Origin: Mageeibacillus sp. UBA1212
GTDB lineage: Bacteria; Bacillota; Clostridia; UBA1212
Length of the DNA stretch: 58,018 bases
NCBI GenBank assembly: GCA_002309655.1
Contig: DBXM01000050.1
Coordinates: 1-58,018 of the forward strand
Direction: 5' to 3'
This document shows, one piece after another, positions 6,886-16,460 of this stretch. The notes beneath the pieces are model-generated. The model had not been told where the DNA came from, did no database searches, and worked only from the letters and a program-made list of their open reading frames with translations. Every line of letters begins with the position of its first letter. Positions within the stretch are counted from its first letter, which is position 1. The position numbers were made by a program, and so were the translations under genes.

Positions 6886-8451
6886 ATGTTAACAATAAAT
6901 AAATCAACGGTTTTCAGCTGCGTGAAGCGCATTTTCGCGGTCGTTCTCGCGATAGCGCTTGTCGCGGCTTTTTCGGCGTGCAAACCGCACGAAGAGACTC
7001 CGGGAAAACCGACGGAGGCCCCGGTGACGACGCCCGTTCCCGCGACTGAGGCGCCTGCGGAAGAACCGACACAGGAACCCGCTCCGACAGACGCTCCGAC
7101 TGAGGAGCCGGCAGTTACAGAGGAGCCCACGCCCACCGAGGAACCGACGCCCGCGCCTGACTATTCGGGCGGATACAGGCAGGAGAACGAGCAGACCAGA
7201 ATCCTTCTTTACGAGGGAGCGGGCCCGCAGCCTATGAGCGGAACGGGACGCAGGTTCGGCGTGCAGTTCTATGCCACGGTTGAGTTCAAGGCAATCGGCA
7301 TTCTTTCGCCGACGTGGACGGCTACCGAAGGGTACAGCGTGGTCTATTCACTGTTCAAGTGGAACCACGACTACATGACGACCATTGACGGAAAAGTGGT
7401 CGCGGACGCGGTTATTGAAGATTTTGCCGACAACTCGGTCGTTATGATGACGTTTGATCCGCTGCCGGCGGGCGAGTACCTGCTTATCGCGGAGTACGAT
7501 TCGGTGGCGTCGACCACGAACGCGGGCGTCTACTACATGCCGAGCGTTTACGTTCACCAGCGGTCGTACATTGACGACGAGGTCTGGGAAGACGCTTCGA
7601 TCTGCTGCGAGCTGGTCTACGTTCACAACCCGAACGTGTACCACGGACCGCTCAGCAACGCGGACGGTTCACCGCGCGAGACAGAGGAGCCGACCGGAGA
7701 GCCTGCGGTGACGGAAGTTCCCGAGGAGACCCTGGAGCCGACGGCCACGCCTGAAGAGACCCAGTCCGGGGAACCTGCGGAAACGGAAGCGCCGCCCGCA
7801 ACCGAAGAGTCGACAACGCCCGCTCAGGAGACGGCCGCTCCCACCGAGAAGCCCACAGACGCGCCAACCGAGGCTCCCACTGAAGCGCCGACCGACACGC
7901 CCACTCCGGAGCCCACAGAAGAGCCCACGCCGGCGCCTGACTATTCCGGCGGCTACAGGCAGGAAAACGAGCATACGAGAATCCGCCTTTACGAGGGCGA
8001 GGGCCCGCAGCCTATGAACGGAACCGGCCGCAGATTCGGCGTCCAGTTCTACGCAACCGTCGCTTTTGAGTCGGTCGGTATTCTGACGCCCACCTGGACG
8101 GCTTCGTCGGGCTACACCGCGTCGTACTACCTCTACAAGTGGAACCACGACTACAACACGACCATTGCGGGAACGCCCGTCACCGGACAGAACTTTGAGG
8201 ACTTCCCGGACAACACCGTTCTGACCATGACGTTCGATCCGTTGCCCGCGGGCGAGTACCTCCTTATCGCGGAGTACGACTGCAAGACTCCCACCACCAA
8301 CGCGGGCGTTTACTACATGACCAATCCGTACTTCTACCAGCGTTCGTACCTCGACAACCAGGTTTGGGAAGGCGTCGCGATCTGCTGCGAGGTCGTCTAC
8401 ATCCACAACCCGAACGTCTACCACGGACCGATCAGCGATCCGGGAATCTGA
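6886..8451 (+). CDS. Surface lipoprotein with two PAGEY modules
   Basis: Encodes 521 residues. The lipobox is AFSAC (Cys 32). The order is Pro/Thr/Glu linker (about 40-95), first PAGEY module (about 95-265), second linker (about 265-345) and second PAGEY module (about 345-521). Each module starts with DYSGGYRQENE and carries RRFGVQFYAT, DPLPAGEYLLIAEYD, YHGP and CCE(L/V)VYIHNPN-type text. The two modules are near copies, so an internal duplication is likely. The protein is a longer paralogue of the lipoprotein at 2474. It is followed after 53 nt by a hydrolase that is itself a paralogue of the one at 3301. A binding or scaffolding role is inferred; no family is recognised. Confidence 0.8.
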   Translation: MLTINKSTVFSCVKRIFAVVLAIALVAAFSACKPHEETPGKPTEAPVTTPVPATEAPAEEPTQEPAPTDAPTEEPAVTEEPTPTEEPTPAPDYSGGYRQENEQTRILLYEGAGPQPMSGTGRRFGVQFYATVEFKAIGILSPTWTATEGYSVVYSLFKWNHDYMTTIDGKVVADAVIEDFADNSVVMMTFDPLPAGEYLLIAEYDSVASTTNAGVYYMPSVYVHQRSYIDDEVWEDASICCELVYVHNPNVYHGPLSNADGSPRETEEPTGEPAVTEVPEETLEPTATPEETQSGEPAETEAPPATEESTTPAQETAAPTEKPTDAPTEAPTEAPTDTPTPEPTEEPTPAPDYSGGYRQENEHTRIRLYEGEGPQPMNGTGRRFGVQFYATVAFESVGILTPTWTASSGYTASYYLYKWNHDYNTTIAGTPVTGQNFEDFPDNTVLTMTFDPLPAGEYLLIAEYDCKTPTTNAGVYYMTNPYFYQRSYLDNQVWEGVAICCEVVYIHNPNVYHGPISDPGI

Positions 8452-8504
8452 CGTTAAACGTTTTCGGTGCGACAACGTATTTTGGCTAAATAAAGGAAAA
8501 ATTC

Positions 8505-11111
8505 ATGGTTCGTTCAAAGTCGTCTGAAAGCATATCGCCCGCGGGAGGCCCGCGTTTAAACCGTGGCGTGAATAGCCCGAATTTTAAGCGCGCTTCGCGT
8601 ATTGTTCTTGCTGCGTTTGCCGTAGCGACCGCGCTGGCGTGTGTTTTGGCGGCTGTCACAGGAGGGACGTTGAAAACTATGGCCGGGGAAAGCGTTCAGT
8701 ATACCGTCAACACAAGCTCCGAGCTCACGCCGGTGAGACTTCAGGGCAACTCGTACGCGATACAGTTCAACGCGATGAGCGACGTCGCGGCGGTGGAGTT
8801 TTTCGTGGCCAAGGTATCCGTAAGCGGAAGGACGGCGGTCACGGCCGAGATCTACAAATGGCAGGGCTCTTACGGCGACACCGTCAAAAAGGCGGCGCCC
8901 GCGGCGTCACAGTCGTTCACCGGCTTCGGGATGAGCTCGTGGCTCAGGGTCGAGTCGCGCCTTCCCGCGGGCGAGTACCTTCTGGTGCTCAAAGACAGTG
9001 CCGGGAACGTGCAGCTTGCCGTCGAGGCGGACAGCCATCCGTTCGCGCGCACGTATCTCAATACTGCGGAGCGGGACGGGAACATCGAGGTGAAGGTCGT
9101 TTTCGCGGATGGCGCAGGAACGCTCGGGGCGGTTTCGGACAACAACGTGTACCTCGTGAAGTCGCAGGGAACGTGGGTCGCGACAGACGGTCTCGGCAGG
9201 GACGTCGGCGTGTCGTACAAGTCCACCGAACGCGCAAACAAAACGGTCGGTGTCTTTTTCCACACGTGGCACACGAGCCTCGCTTCGACCGGAACGCGCA
9301 ACGTGACGACGATTCTGGCGGCGCACCCGGAAATTCAAAACGACTTCGAGAGTCCGCTCTGGGGCGGCAACGGAAGCTACCACTGGAACGAGCCGGTCTG
9401 GGGCTACTACATCACCACGGACGAGTGGGTGCTCAGGAGGCAGGCGGAAATGCTTGCGGACGCCGGCGTCGACGCCGTCTTTTTCGACAACTCGAACGGC
9501 GTCGTAACGTTCGCGGAGGAGACTTTGACGCTGCTCAAGGTCTGGGCCCAGGCGCGCGCGGACGGCGTCAACACGCCGAAAATCTCCTTCATGCTGCCGA
9601 TGTTCGACTACGACTCGGCGGCGGTCCAGATCCGCGAGCTCTACGACAAGATCTACAAAGACGGCCTCTACAAGGACCTCTGGTTCTACTGGGACGGAAA
9701 GCCGCTCATGATCTCCTGGCCCGGGAAGCTCAATCAGAGCGACCCGACCGACGCGAAGATCACGGAATTTTTCACGTGGCGCGTTATCAACCACCGCCAG
9801 TCAGAAGACGGCATCCTCGTTCAGGACGAAAACGGCAAGCCGGTCGTGCAGGCCGGAACGCCGCAGGAAATTATCGACAACTACACTCTCTGGAACTGGA
9901 TCGCGGTCACCCCGCAGATCGTCAACAGGGACGCCGAAGGGAACGCCGAGGAGGTCGCGGTCGCCATCGCCCAGAACTGGTGTGCGGAGACGCACTGCAC
10001 CGCGATGAACAACCCGACGTACAAGGTTTTCGGCCGCCACTACATGCCGTCGACCGGCGATTTTGACCCAAGGCCAAACGCGAAGCTCTACGGCGCGTAT
10101 TTCAGCGAGCAGTGGGAGTACGCGCTTTCTGTCGACCCTGAGATCGTCTGGGTCACCGGCTGGAACGAGGGCCGCGCGGGCCGCTACGACGACTTTTGGG
10201 GCGTCAGCAACGCTTTTATCGACAACTTCAACGACGAGTTCAGCCGCGACATCGAGCCTTCGAAAGGCGACCTTCAGGACAACTATTACTACCTGCTCTG
10301 CAAGTACGTAAGAGAGTACAAGGGCGTGCCGGCGGCTCCTGTTCAGAAAAAGCCGGTAACGATCGACGTGGCGACAGGAAACGGCTGGCAGGACGTCGAG
10401 ACGGTCTACGAATCGTACGCGGGCGACACGTTCGACAGGGATTCGAAGGGCTACAAGGACGCCGAGACAGGCGAGTATTTTGTGTACACGGACACCTCCG
10501 GGCGCAACGACATCGTCTCCGCGAAGGCCTCCTACGACAAGGATTACGTCTACTTCATGGCGGAAACGGCCGAGGACCTGACGCCCTGCACCGACCCTAT
10601 GTGGATGCGGCTGTTCATCAGGGTGGCGGCGGTCGGGAACGATCTCGTGGAGCGCGACTCCTGGGAGAGCTTCCAGTACGTCGTGAACCGATCAGCTCCC
10701 GGCAGCGACGGCAAAACCGTTATCGAGCGCTCGAAGGGCGGCTGGAACTGGGAAAAATGCGGCGACTGCGACTTCGGCGTGAACGGAAATGTTCTGACCG
10801 TGCGCGTGCCCCGCGAGGCGCTCGAGCTCGGCAGCGGCAGCTTCGTGCTCGACTTCAAGTGGGCCGACAACAACCTTGCCGACGGCAGCGACGTCCTTGA
10901 GCTTTATACAAAAGGAGACACTGCGCCGGGTGGCAGATTTATGTACAGATTCGTCGCGGGCAAGCTTCCAAAGGCCTTCAAAAAAGGCTGCGGCTCCGCG
11001 CTGGCGGGAACAGGCGTCGGCGCGCTGCTTCTCGGAGTTGCGGCAGGTGCGGCGATTTCCGGGAAAATTTCCGGAAAAACCTCCCGCGCAAGGAAGCGCA
11101 AAGACAATTGA
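8505..11111 (+). CDS. Surface glycoside hydrolase (GH71/GH99-like), paralogue 2
   Basis: Encodes 868 residues, colinear with the 3301-5889 protein. It has an export helix (about 27-55), a diverged PAGEY module and a catalytic barrel with GVFFHTWH, HWNEPVWGYY, LADAGVDAVFFDNSNG, WVTGWNEG and DEFSRDIEPSKGDLQD. A CBM9-like sandwich and a C-terminal KKGCGSAL (Cys 829), hydrophobic segment and Arg/Lys-rich tail follow. The N-terminus carries about 25 extra residues relative to paralogue 1. AAAGGA at 8492-8497 supports the ATG at 8505. It is the second gene of a likely three-gene operon (6886-12618). The substrate is unknown. A GH family number should be taken as fold-level only. Confidence 0.72.
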   Translation: MVRSKSSESISPAGGPRLNRGVNSPNFKRASRIVLAAFAVATALACVLAAVTGGTLKTMAGESVQYTVNTSSELTPVRLQGNSYAIQFNAMSDVAAVEFFVAKVSVSGRTAVTAEIYKWQGSYGDTVKKAAPAASQSFTGFGMSSWLRVESRLPAGEYLLVLKDSAGNVQLAVEADSHPFARTYLNTAERDGNIEVKVVFADGAGTLGAVSDNNVYLVKSQGTWVATDGLGRDVGVSYKSTERANKTVGVFFHTWHTSLASTGTRNVTTILAAHPEIQNDFESPLWGGNGSYHWNEPVWGYYITTDEWVLRRQAEMLADAGVDAVFFDNSNGVVTFAEETLTLLKVWAQARADGVNTPKISFMLPMFDYDSAAVQIRELYDKIYKDGLYKDLWFYWDGKPLMISWPGKLNQSDPTDAKITEFFTWRVINHRQSEDGILVQDENGKPVVQAGTPQEIIDNYTLWNWIAVTPQIVNRDAEGNAEEVAVAIAQNWCAETHCTAMNNPTYKVFGRHYMPSTGDFDPRPNAKLYGAYFSEQWEYALSVDPEIVWVTGWNEGRAGRYDDFWGVSNAFIDNFNDEFSRDIEPSKGDLQDNYYYLLCKYVREYKGVPAAPVQKKPVTIDVATGNGWQDVETVYESYAGDTFDRDSKGYKDAETGEYFVYTDTSGRNDIVSAKASYDKDYVYFMAETAEDLTPCTDPMWMRLFIRVAAVGNDLVERDSWESFQYVVNRSAPGSDGKTVIERSKGGWNWEKCGDCDFGVNGNVLTVRVPREALELGSGSFVLDFKWADNNLADGSDVLELYTKGDTAPGGRFMYRFVAGKLPKAFKKGCGSALAGTGVGALLLGVAAGAAISGKISGKTSRARKRKDN

Positions 11112-11136
11112 CGAAAAAACGAGGAGATATTTTCGC

Positions 11137-12618
11137 ATGGACACCACGTATTATCTTGAAAAAGCAAAAGGGCTTAAACCGCTTCTCAACGAAAGGACCG
11201 TGAGGCCGCTGCCGGAGACCGTTCCGCACGGCAGGCAGCTGTGGGAGGGCGACGAATTCACGCTTGATTTCGGCACCCATCTGGTCGGTTACGCGACGTT
11301 CTCGTTCGACATTCCCGGCGGCGACCGAACTCCCGGCGCTCCCCTCGAACTGATGATCAGGTTCGCGGAGCACCCCTGCGAATTCGACGAAAGCCCATAT
11401 AAAGAGGGGCTGTCCCGTTCCTGGTTCCAGTGGGAGGTTGTCCATATCGACAACCCGCTTGAGCCGTTCACGCTGCCGCGGAGGTACGCGTTCAGGTACG
11501 TGAAAGTCAAGCTCACCGCCAACAACTACTATTACGTGGAGTTCCGCGACTGCACGGTGCGCGCCGTGAGTTCAGCTGATTTCAGCGCGGTACGGCCTCT
11601 TCCCGCCGGCACCGACCCGTTCGTCAAAAAGATCGACGACGTCGCGTGCAAAACGCTTCACGACTGCATGCAGGACGTTTTCGAGGACGGTCCGAAGCGC
11701 GACAGAAGGCTCTGGCTCGGCGACCTGTATCTGCAGGCCAAGACCAACTACTACACCTTCAGGAACAACGCGCTTGTGCTCCGCTGCCTCTACCTTTTCG
11801 CTGGAATCCCCCACCCCGACGGTTGCCTCAGCTCCGCGGTCTACCACGACCCGATCACGCGGCCCCAGGGCTGGATCCTTCACGACTACGCGCTCTTTTT
11901 CATCGGCACGCTGGCGGACTACTACAGGGCAACCGGCGACGCGAACGTGTTGAACGACCTCTGGCCGGTGGCTTTCAGGCAGACCGAGATCACGTCGGCA
12001 GCCGTTTCCCCGGACACCGGGCTCGTTCCCGTGAACATGTATTTCGTCGACTGGTGCGCTCCCCTCGACAAAACCTGCGCCGCCCAGGCAATCTACGTGA
12101 CCATGCTGAAAGAGGCACTGAACCTCGCGGGAATCTGCGGCACCGAAGAGCAGCGTGAATTCCTGCGCGGGAAGATCGACGCGGCCTCCAAGACCCTTCT
12201 GTCGATGTACGACGCCGGAAAGGGGCTTTTCGTCACGCCGCAGGGCCAGGTTTCGGTCCATTCCCAGATGTGGTCGGTTCTCGCGAACGTGCTCCCCTTG
12301 AAAGAGAACAAAAAGGTGCTCGAAAGCGCACTCGCCCTGCTCGAGAAAGGCAAGATCGTGAAGACCGTCACCCCCTACGCGCTACACTACTTCGCCGAGG
12401 CGCTGATTTTAAGCGGGCTCAGGAAGGACGCGGAAAAGCTGGTTCTCGACTACTGGGGCGGCATGGTCAAACTCGGCGCCGACTGCTTCTACGAGGTCTA
12501 CGTTCCCGGCGACCCGGACGCATCGCCCTACAACTCGCCGCGCATGAACTCCTACTGCCACGCGTGGAGCTGCACGCCTTCGTATCTGATCAGAAAGTAC
12601 GGGCTGCTGCTTGGCTGA
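11137..12618 (+). CDS. Intracellular six-hairpin glycosidase, GH78-like
   Basis: Encodes 493 residues without a signal peptide. The N-terminal ~150 residues are a beta-sandwich. The rest reads as an alpha-helical (alpha/alpha)6 barrel. DGPKRDRRLWLGDL near residues 187-200 corresponds to the DCPQRDERLGW active-site segment of GH78 alpha-L-rhamnosidases. Trp/Tyr-rich barrel segments follow (TRPQGWILHDYALFF, YFVDWCAP). It lies 25 nt after the surface hydrolase gene, with GAGGAG before ATG 11137. This suggests cytosolic trimming of the fragments that the surface enzyme releases. The protein is shorter than typical GH78 enzymes, so a related debranching activity is possible. Confidence 0.72.
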   Translation: MDTTYYLEKAKGLKPLLNERTVRPLPETVPHGRQLWEGDEFTLDFGTHLVGYATFSFDIPGGDRTPGAPLELMIRFAEHPCEFDESPYKEGLSRSWFQWEVVHIDNPLEPFTLPRRYAFRYVKVKLTANNYYYVEFRDCTVRAVSSADFSAVRPLPAGTDPFVKKIDDVACKTLHDCMQDVFEDGPKRDRRLWLGDLYLQAKTNYYTFRNNALVLRCLYLFAGIPHPDGCLSSAVYHDPITRPQGWILHDYALFFIGTLADYYRATGDANVLNDLWPVAFRQTEITSAAVSPDTGLVPVNMYFVDWCAPLDKTCAAQAIYVTMLKEALNLAGICGTEEQREFLRGKIDAASKTLLSMYDAGKGLFVTPQGQVSVHSQMWSVLANVLPLKENKKVLESALALLEKGKIVKTVTPYALHYFAEALILSGLRKDAEKLVLDYWGGMVKLGADCFYEVYVPGDPDASPYNSPRMNSYCHAWSCTPSYLIRKYGLLLG

Positions 12619-12696
12619 CGTCGGCCGCAAAACTTTTTCAAATGAGGTAAAACAGTTAAAACAGGGAAAGAAACCTGACCGGTCTTTTCCCTTTCC

Positions 12697-12727
12697 ATGG
12701 GGCGGTTCAAAACGCCCCATTTTCTTC
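12697..12727 (+). terminator. Terminator of the second cassette
   Basis: ATGGGGCG (12697-12704) pairs perfectly with CGCCCCAT (12713-12720), followed by TTTTCTT. Confidence 0.8.
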
Positions 12728-12785
12728 ATAAGTGCCGAAAAGCGTGAACACGACTGCAAAATTCATACTTATTTTCGCGAAGGCC

Positions 12786-12814
12786 TTGACAAAAATGGCA
12801 TTTAACGGTATACT
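12786..12814 (+). promoter_or_regulatory. Promoter of the DUF4143 ATPase gene
   Basis: TTGACA (12786-12791), a 17-bp spacer and TATACT (12809-12814). Confidence 0.8.
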
Positions 12815-12870
12815 GTTCCCGAAAGCCGCAGTACTGCACTTTCCGAAAAAACGTAAAAGGAGTCTGAAAG

Positions 12871-14187
12871 ATGAAACGCTTCGTCATCCGCGATCTGCTC
12901 AGGTGGAAGAACAGTCCCGACCGCAAGCCTCTCGTTCTCAAGGGCGTGCGTCAGTGCGGAAAAACATATATTCTCAAAGAGTTCGGCCGTGAAAACTACC
13001 CGGACGTCGCTTACTTCAACTTCGAGGAAACACCGTCGCTCTCGGCGCTGTTCGACTACGACTTTGACGTCAGGCGCATTCTGATCGAGCTCGGTGTCGT
13101 CAGGGGGAAGGCAATCGTTCCGGGCGAGACCTTTGTCATTTTCGACGAAATACAGGAGTGCGGCAAGGCACTGACCTCCCTCAAGTACTTTTGCGAAAAT
13201 GCGCCGGAATACCACATTGCGTGCGCGGGTTCTTTGCTCGGGATTGCGATCCACGACGTCTCTTTTCCGGTGGGAAAGGTCGATTTTCTCTCCCTCTACC
13301 CGATGTCTTTCTACGAATTTCTCGCAGCCGCGGAAAGCGAAGAGCTGGCGGACTACATGGAAACCCGTGACCCCAAAAAGCCTCTTCCCGAACCGGTCGC
13401 CGTCAGGCTGGAGACCGCTCTCCGCCAGTACTATATTGTCGGCGGAATGCCCGAAGTCGTGGAAACGTGGCGGAATACACACGATATCGAAAGGGTTGAG
13501 GCGCTTCAGCAGCAGATTCTTTCCGGGTACGAGCTGGATTTTGTCAAGCACGCCGCCGCGAGCGTTTTCCCCAAGCTCACCGCAATATGGGCATCCGTTC
13601 CGCAGCAGCTTTCCAAGCCAAACAACAAGTTTGTTTTCAGTCAGGTTAAAAAGGGGTGGCGCGCCAAGGATCTGGAGGACGCGCTTCAGTGGCTGATAGG
13701 TGCGGGACTCATTTACAAGGTCTGCAGAATCGAAAAACCTTACCTGCCCCTCTCCTCGTACGCAGATGCAACGGCTTTTAAGATTTATCTGTGTGATGTG
13801 GGACTCCTCAGGAGGCTGGCACGAGTGCCCGCTCAGGTCGTTCTTGATTCGAACGCGATCTATACTGAATTTAAAGGCGCGATGACGGAAAACTACGTAT
13901 TGAACGAGCTTGTCAAGTCTCTCGGAGCGGAGCCGTATTACTGGACTTCCGGGAACACCGCCGAAGTCGATTTTGTCGTTCAGCTCGGCACGGAAATAAT
14001 ACCGATTGAGGTCAAGTCCGAGAAGAATGTAAAAGCGAGATCTCTCACCGAATACCGCAGCAAGTACAAGCCCAAATATTCCGTCAAGACTTCAATGAAA
14101 CCCTTGTCCGCCGGCGGCATGATTTTGAATATTCCTCTCTACGGGATTGCGTCGCTGCAGCGGTATATAGACCCGGACAACGCGTAG
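12871..14187 (+). CDS. AAA+ ATPase with DUF4143 domain
   Basis: Encodes 438 residues. The Walker A motif GVRQCGKT is at 25-32, Walker B-like FVIFDEIQ near 90, and a sensor-like CAGSLLG near 117-123. The C-terminal DUF4143 region contains EFKGAMTENYVLNEL, YYWTS and EVDFVVQ...PIEVKSEK. The E-x-D and E-V-K residues resemble a PD-(D/E)XK nuclease core. This family is abundant in gut bacteria and archaea. Links to defence or mobile elements are often suggested, but no precise function is established. AAAGGAG lies 9 nt before ATG 12871. It has its own promoter and stands alone. Confidence 0.88.
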   Translation: MKRFVIRDLLRWKNSPDRKPLVLKGVRQCGKTYILKEFGRENYPDVAYFNFEETPSLSALFDYDFDVRRILIELGVVRGKAIVPGETFVIFDEIQECGKALTSLKYFCENAPEYHIACAGSLLGIAIHDVSFPVGKVDFLSLYPMSFYEFLAAAESEELADYMETRDPKKPLPEPVAVRLETALRQYYIVGGMPEVVETWRNTHDIERVEALQQQILSGYELDFVKHAAASVFPKLTAIWASVPQQLSKPNNKFVFSQVKKGWRAKDLEDALQWLIGAGLIYKVCRIEKPYLPLSSYADATAFKIYLCDVGLLRRLARVPAQVVLDSNAIYTEFKGAMTENYVLNELVKSLGAEPYYWTSGNTAEVDFVVQLGTEIIPIEVKSEKNVKARSLTEYRSKYKPKYSVKTSMKPLSAGGMILNIPLYGIASLQRYIDPDNA

Positions 14188-14234
14188 CATCACGGACAAC
14201 AACGCCCGCAACCCGGGCAACGCGTAAAAAACGC

Positions 14235-14263
14235 TTGCGCGGCCCGTTCTTTGGTGGTAAAAT
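14235..14263 (+). promoter_or_regulatory. Promoter of the amidohydrolase-aminotransferase pair
   Basis: TTGCGC (14235-14240), a 17-bp spacer and TAAAAT (14258-14263). The -10 box covers the in-frame ATG at 14262, so translation must start further down. Confidence 0.6.
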
Positions 14264-14354
14264 GAATCGTTTTGAAGCGGGGCTTGGTTCCAACCTTTGC
14301 TCCGCTTTATCATTTTCGCCCGAGGGGCGTGGAAACGGGAAGAAATTGGGAACG

Positions 14355-15146
14355 TTGGTCTACGACATGCACACACATATTTTTCCGCCAAAAATAGCGG
14401 AAAAGGCCACCGGGGCAATCGGCGCCTTCTACGGGATTTCCATGTCCCGCCGCGGGTTTGCCGACGACCTTGTCGCGTCCGGAGCGTCTATCGGAGTCGC
14501 AAAGTATCTTGTGTGCTCAACGGCGACGACCCCGATGCAGGTCACGGCGATTAACAGCTTCATCTCGTCGGAGGCGGCCAAGCACCCGGAGTTCATCGGG
14601 TTCGGCTCCCTTCACCCGGGGTTCGAGGACATTCCCGCCGAAACGGACAGGATCATCGCGCTCGGCCTTCGCGGCATCAAGCTACATCCGGACTTTCAGA
14701 AGTTCGCGATCGACGACCGGGAGGCGTTCCCGATCTACGAGGCGGCGGAGGGGCGGCTTCCGGTTCTCTTCCACACCGGCGACAAGCGGTACGGCTTTTC
14801 GAACCCCGACAAGGTGCTGCGCGTGCTCAGGAACTTCCCGCGCCTCAAAGTGATTTGCGCCCACCTCGGCGGCTACAGTGAATGGGACAACGTTCTCAGC
14901 CTGAAAAAGTACCTCGGGAACCCCAACATCTACATCGACACCAGCAGCGCCATCCAGTTCATGGAGCCGGCAAAGGCCGCGGAAATGATCAAAAAGCACG
15001 GGGTCGAGCGGGTTTTCTGGGGCACCGACTACCCGATGTGGGAACACAAAACCGAACTCGAGAACTTCCTCCGCCTGCCGCTCACGGACGACGAGAAGGA
15101 AAAGATACTTGGCAGGAACGCCGAGGCGTTTTTCTCCAAAGCATAA
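14355..15146 (+). CDS. Amidohydrolase-family metal-dependent hydrolase
   Basis: About 263 residues of the Amidohydro_2 (TIM-barrel) type. The metal-binding motifs are in order: MHTHIFPP at the N-terminus, GIKLHPDFQ near 110, LFHTGD near 140, VICAHLGG near 170 and VFWGTDYPMW near 225. Such proteins hydrolyse or decarboxylate small cyclic or amide substrates; the substrate is not evident. The start is uncertain. TTG 14355 gives the usual VYDMHTH opening and lies 12 nt after GGGAAG; ATG 14367 (MHTH) is the alternative. It is followed after 39 nt by the aminotransferase gene. Confidence 0.8.
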   Translation: MVYDMHTHIFPPKIAEKATGAIGAFYGISMSRRGFADDLVASGASIGVAKYLVCSTATTPMQVTAINSFISSEAAKHPEFIGFGSLHPGFEDIPAETDRIIALGLRGIKLHPDFQKFAIDDREAFPIYEAAEGRLPVLFHTGDKRYGFSNPDKVLRVLRNFPRLKVICAHLGGYSEWDNVLSLKKYLGNPNIYIDTSSAIQFMEPAKAAEMIKKHGVERVFWGTDYPMWEHKTELENFLRLPLTDDEKEKILGRNAEAFFSKA

Positions 15147-15185
15147 GACAATCATTTCATTTTTCCCTAATTAAAGGAGATTTCT

Positions 15186-16460
15186 ATGGAGTATTCCAAA
15201 CTCGACAAAAGCGAGCTCCGGCGCATTCTCGCGGAGCAATACGTGATCTACCACCGCTTCAAGAACCTGGGCCTGTCCTACGACATGACCCGCGGCAAGC
15301 CCTGCACGCAGCAGCTGGACCTCTCCAGCGACATGGAGAGCTCGAAGTACGTGAAGGGTTTCAGCTCGATTTCCGACCAGGAGGTCAGAAACTACGGCGT
15401 GCTGGACGGCATTCCCGAGGCAAAAAAGCTGATGGCGGAAATGCTGGGCGTCGGCACGAACGAGATCATCGTCGGCGGCAGTTCCAGCCTCAACCTGATG
15501 TACGACATGCTGTCCCGGTTCATGCTTTTCGGCACCGGCAAGGGCGGGAAGCCGTGGGTTTTTGAGGAGAAGCGCAAGTTCGTCTGCCTCGTTCCCGGCT
15601 ACGACAGGCACTTCCTGATCAGTGAAAAACTCGGCTTCGAGCTGATCGCGGTGCCGCTGACCGGCGACGGCCCGGATATGGACATTCTCGAAAAAACGGT
15701 GCTCGACCCGGCGGTGAAGGGCATGTGGATGATTCCCAAGTACTCGAACCCCACCGGCGAGGTGTTTTCCGACGAGAAGATCCGCCGCATGGCCTCGATG
15801 AAGACCGGGGCGCCGGATTTCCGCATTTTCTGCGACGACGCGTACACGGTGCACTTCCTGAAAGACGCGCCCGCGAAGCAGCTGAACATTCTGACCGCGT
15901 GCAAGGAAGCCGGCAATCCGGACCGCGTGTTCCTGTTCGGGTCGACCTCGAAAATCACGTTCCCGGGCAGCGGTATCGCGGCTCTGTGCGCCTCCGAGGA
16001 CAACGTAAAATACGCCCTCTCGCTGCTCACCGTGCAGACGATCTGCTACGACAAAATCAACCAGCTGCGCCACGCGCGCTACCTGAAGGACTACCACGGC
16101 ATCCTCGCGCACATGAAGAAGCACGCCGACATCATCGCGCCGAAATTCGCGGCGGTCGACCGGATCCTCAAGAAGGAGCTTGACGGGCTCGGCATTCTCG
16201 AGTGGAAAATTCCCGAGGGCGGCTACTTCATCAGCGTGAACACCATTCCCGGCTGCGCGGCCAAAACCGTCGCCAAGGCGGGCGAGTGCGGCGTGAAGTT
16301 CACCCCTGCCGGCGCCACCTACCCCTACCGCGTCGACCCCTCCGACAGCAACATCAGAATCGCGCCGACGCTTCCGCCGATCGAGGAGCTCGAAGCGGCC
16401 ATCAAGATTTTCTGCGTGTGCGTGAAGATTTGCGCGATCGAAAAGTATCTTTCTGAGTAA
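15186..16460 (+). CDS. PLP-dependent aspartate aminotransferase-like enzyme (class Ic)
   Basis: Encodes 424 residues. MTRGKPCTQQLDLS near 35-48, YGVLDGIPEAK near 75-85 and GGSSSLNLMYD near 97-107 match the AspAT subgroup Ic (PF12897-like). SNPTG-type substrate contact is seen as PKYSNPTGE. The PLP lysine lies in FGSTSKITFPGSGIA near residue 258. It probably interconverts aspartate and oxaloacetate or a related amino/keto pair in the cytoplasm. AAAGGAG stands 6 nt before ATG 15186. A strong terminator follows. Confidence 0.88.
   Translation: MEYSKLDKSELRRILAEQYVIYHRFKNLGLSYDMTRGKPCTQQLDLSSDMESSKYVKGFSSISDQEVRNYGVLDGIPEAKKLMAEMLGVGTNEIIVGGSSSLNLMYDMLSRFMLFGTGKGGKPWVFEEKRKFVCLVPGYDRHFLISEKLGFELIAVPLTGDGPDMDILEKTVLDPAVKGMWMIPKYSNPTGEVFSDEKIRRMASMKTGAPDFRIFCDDAYTVHFLKDAPAKQLNILTACKEAGNPDRVFLFGSTSKITFPGSGIAALCASEDNVKYALSLLTVQTICYDKINQLRHARYLKDYHGILAHMKKHADIIAPKFAAVDRILKKELDGLGILEWKIPEGGYFISVNTIPGCAAKTVAKAGECGVKFTPAGATYPYRVDPSDSNIRIAPTLPPIEELEAAIKIFCVCVKICAIEKYLSE

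Noticed and set aside
6750..7136. Gly/Ser/Val-rich frame opposite the Pro/Thr linker
   Set aside because: The reverse reading of PT-rich linkers always gives GVSVGS-like repeats; the same happens at 16618, 20763 and 40508.
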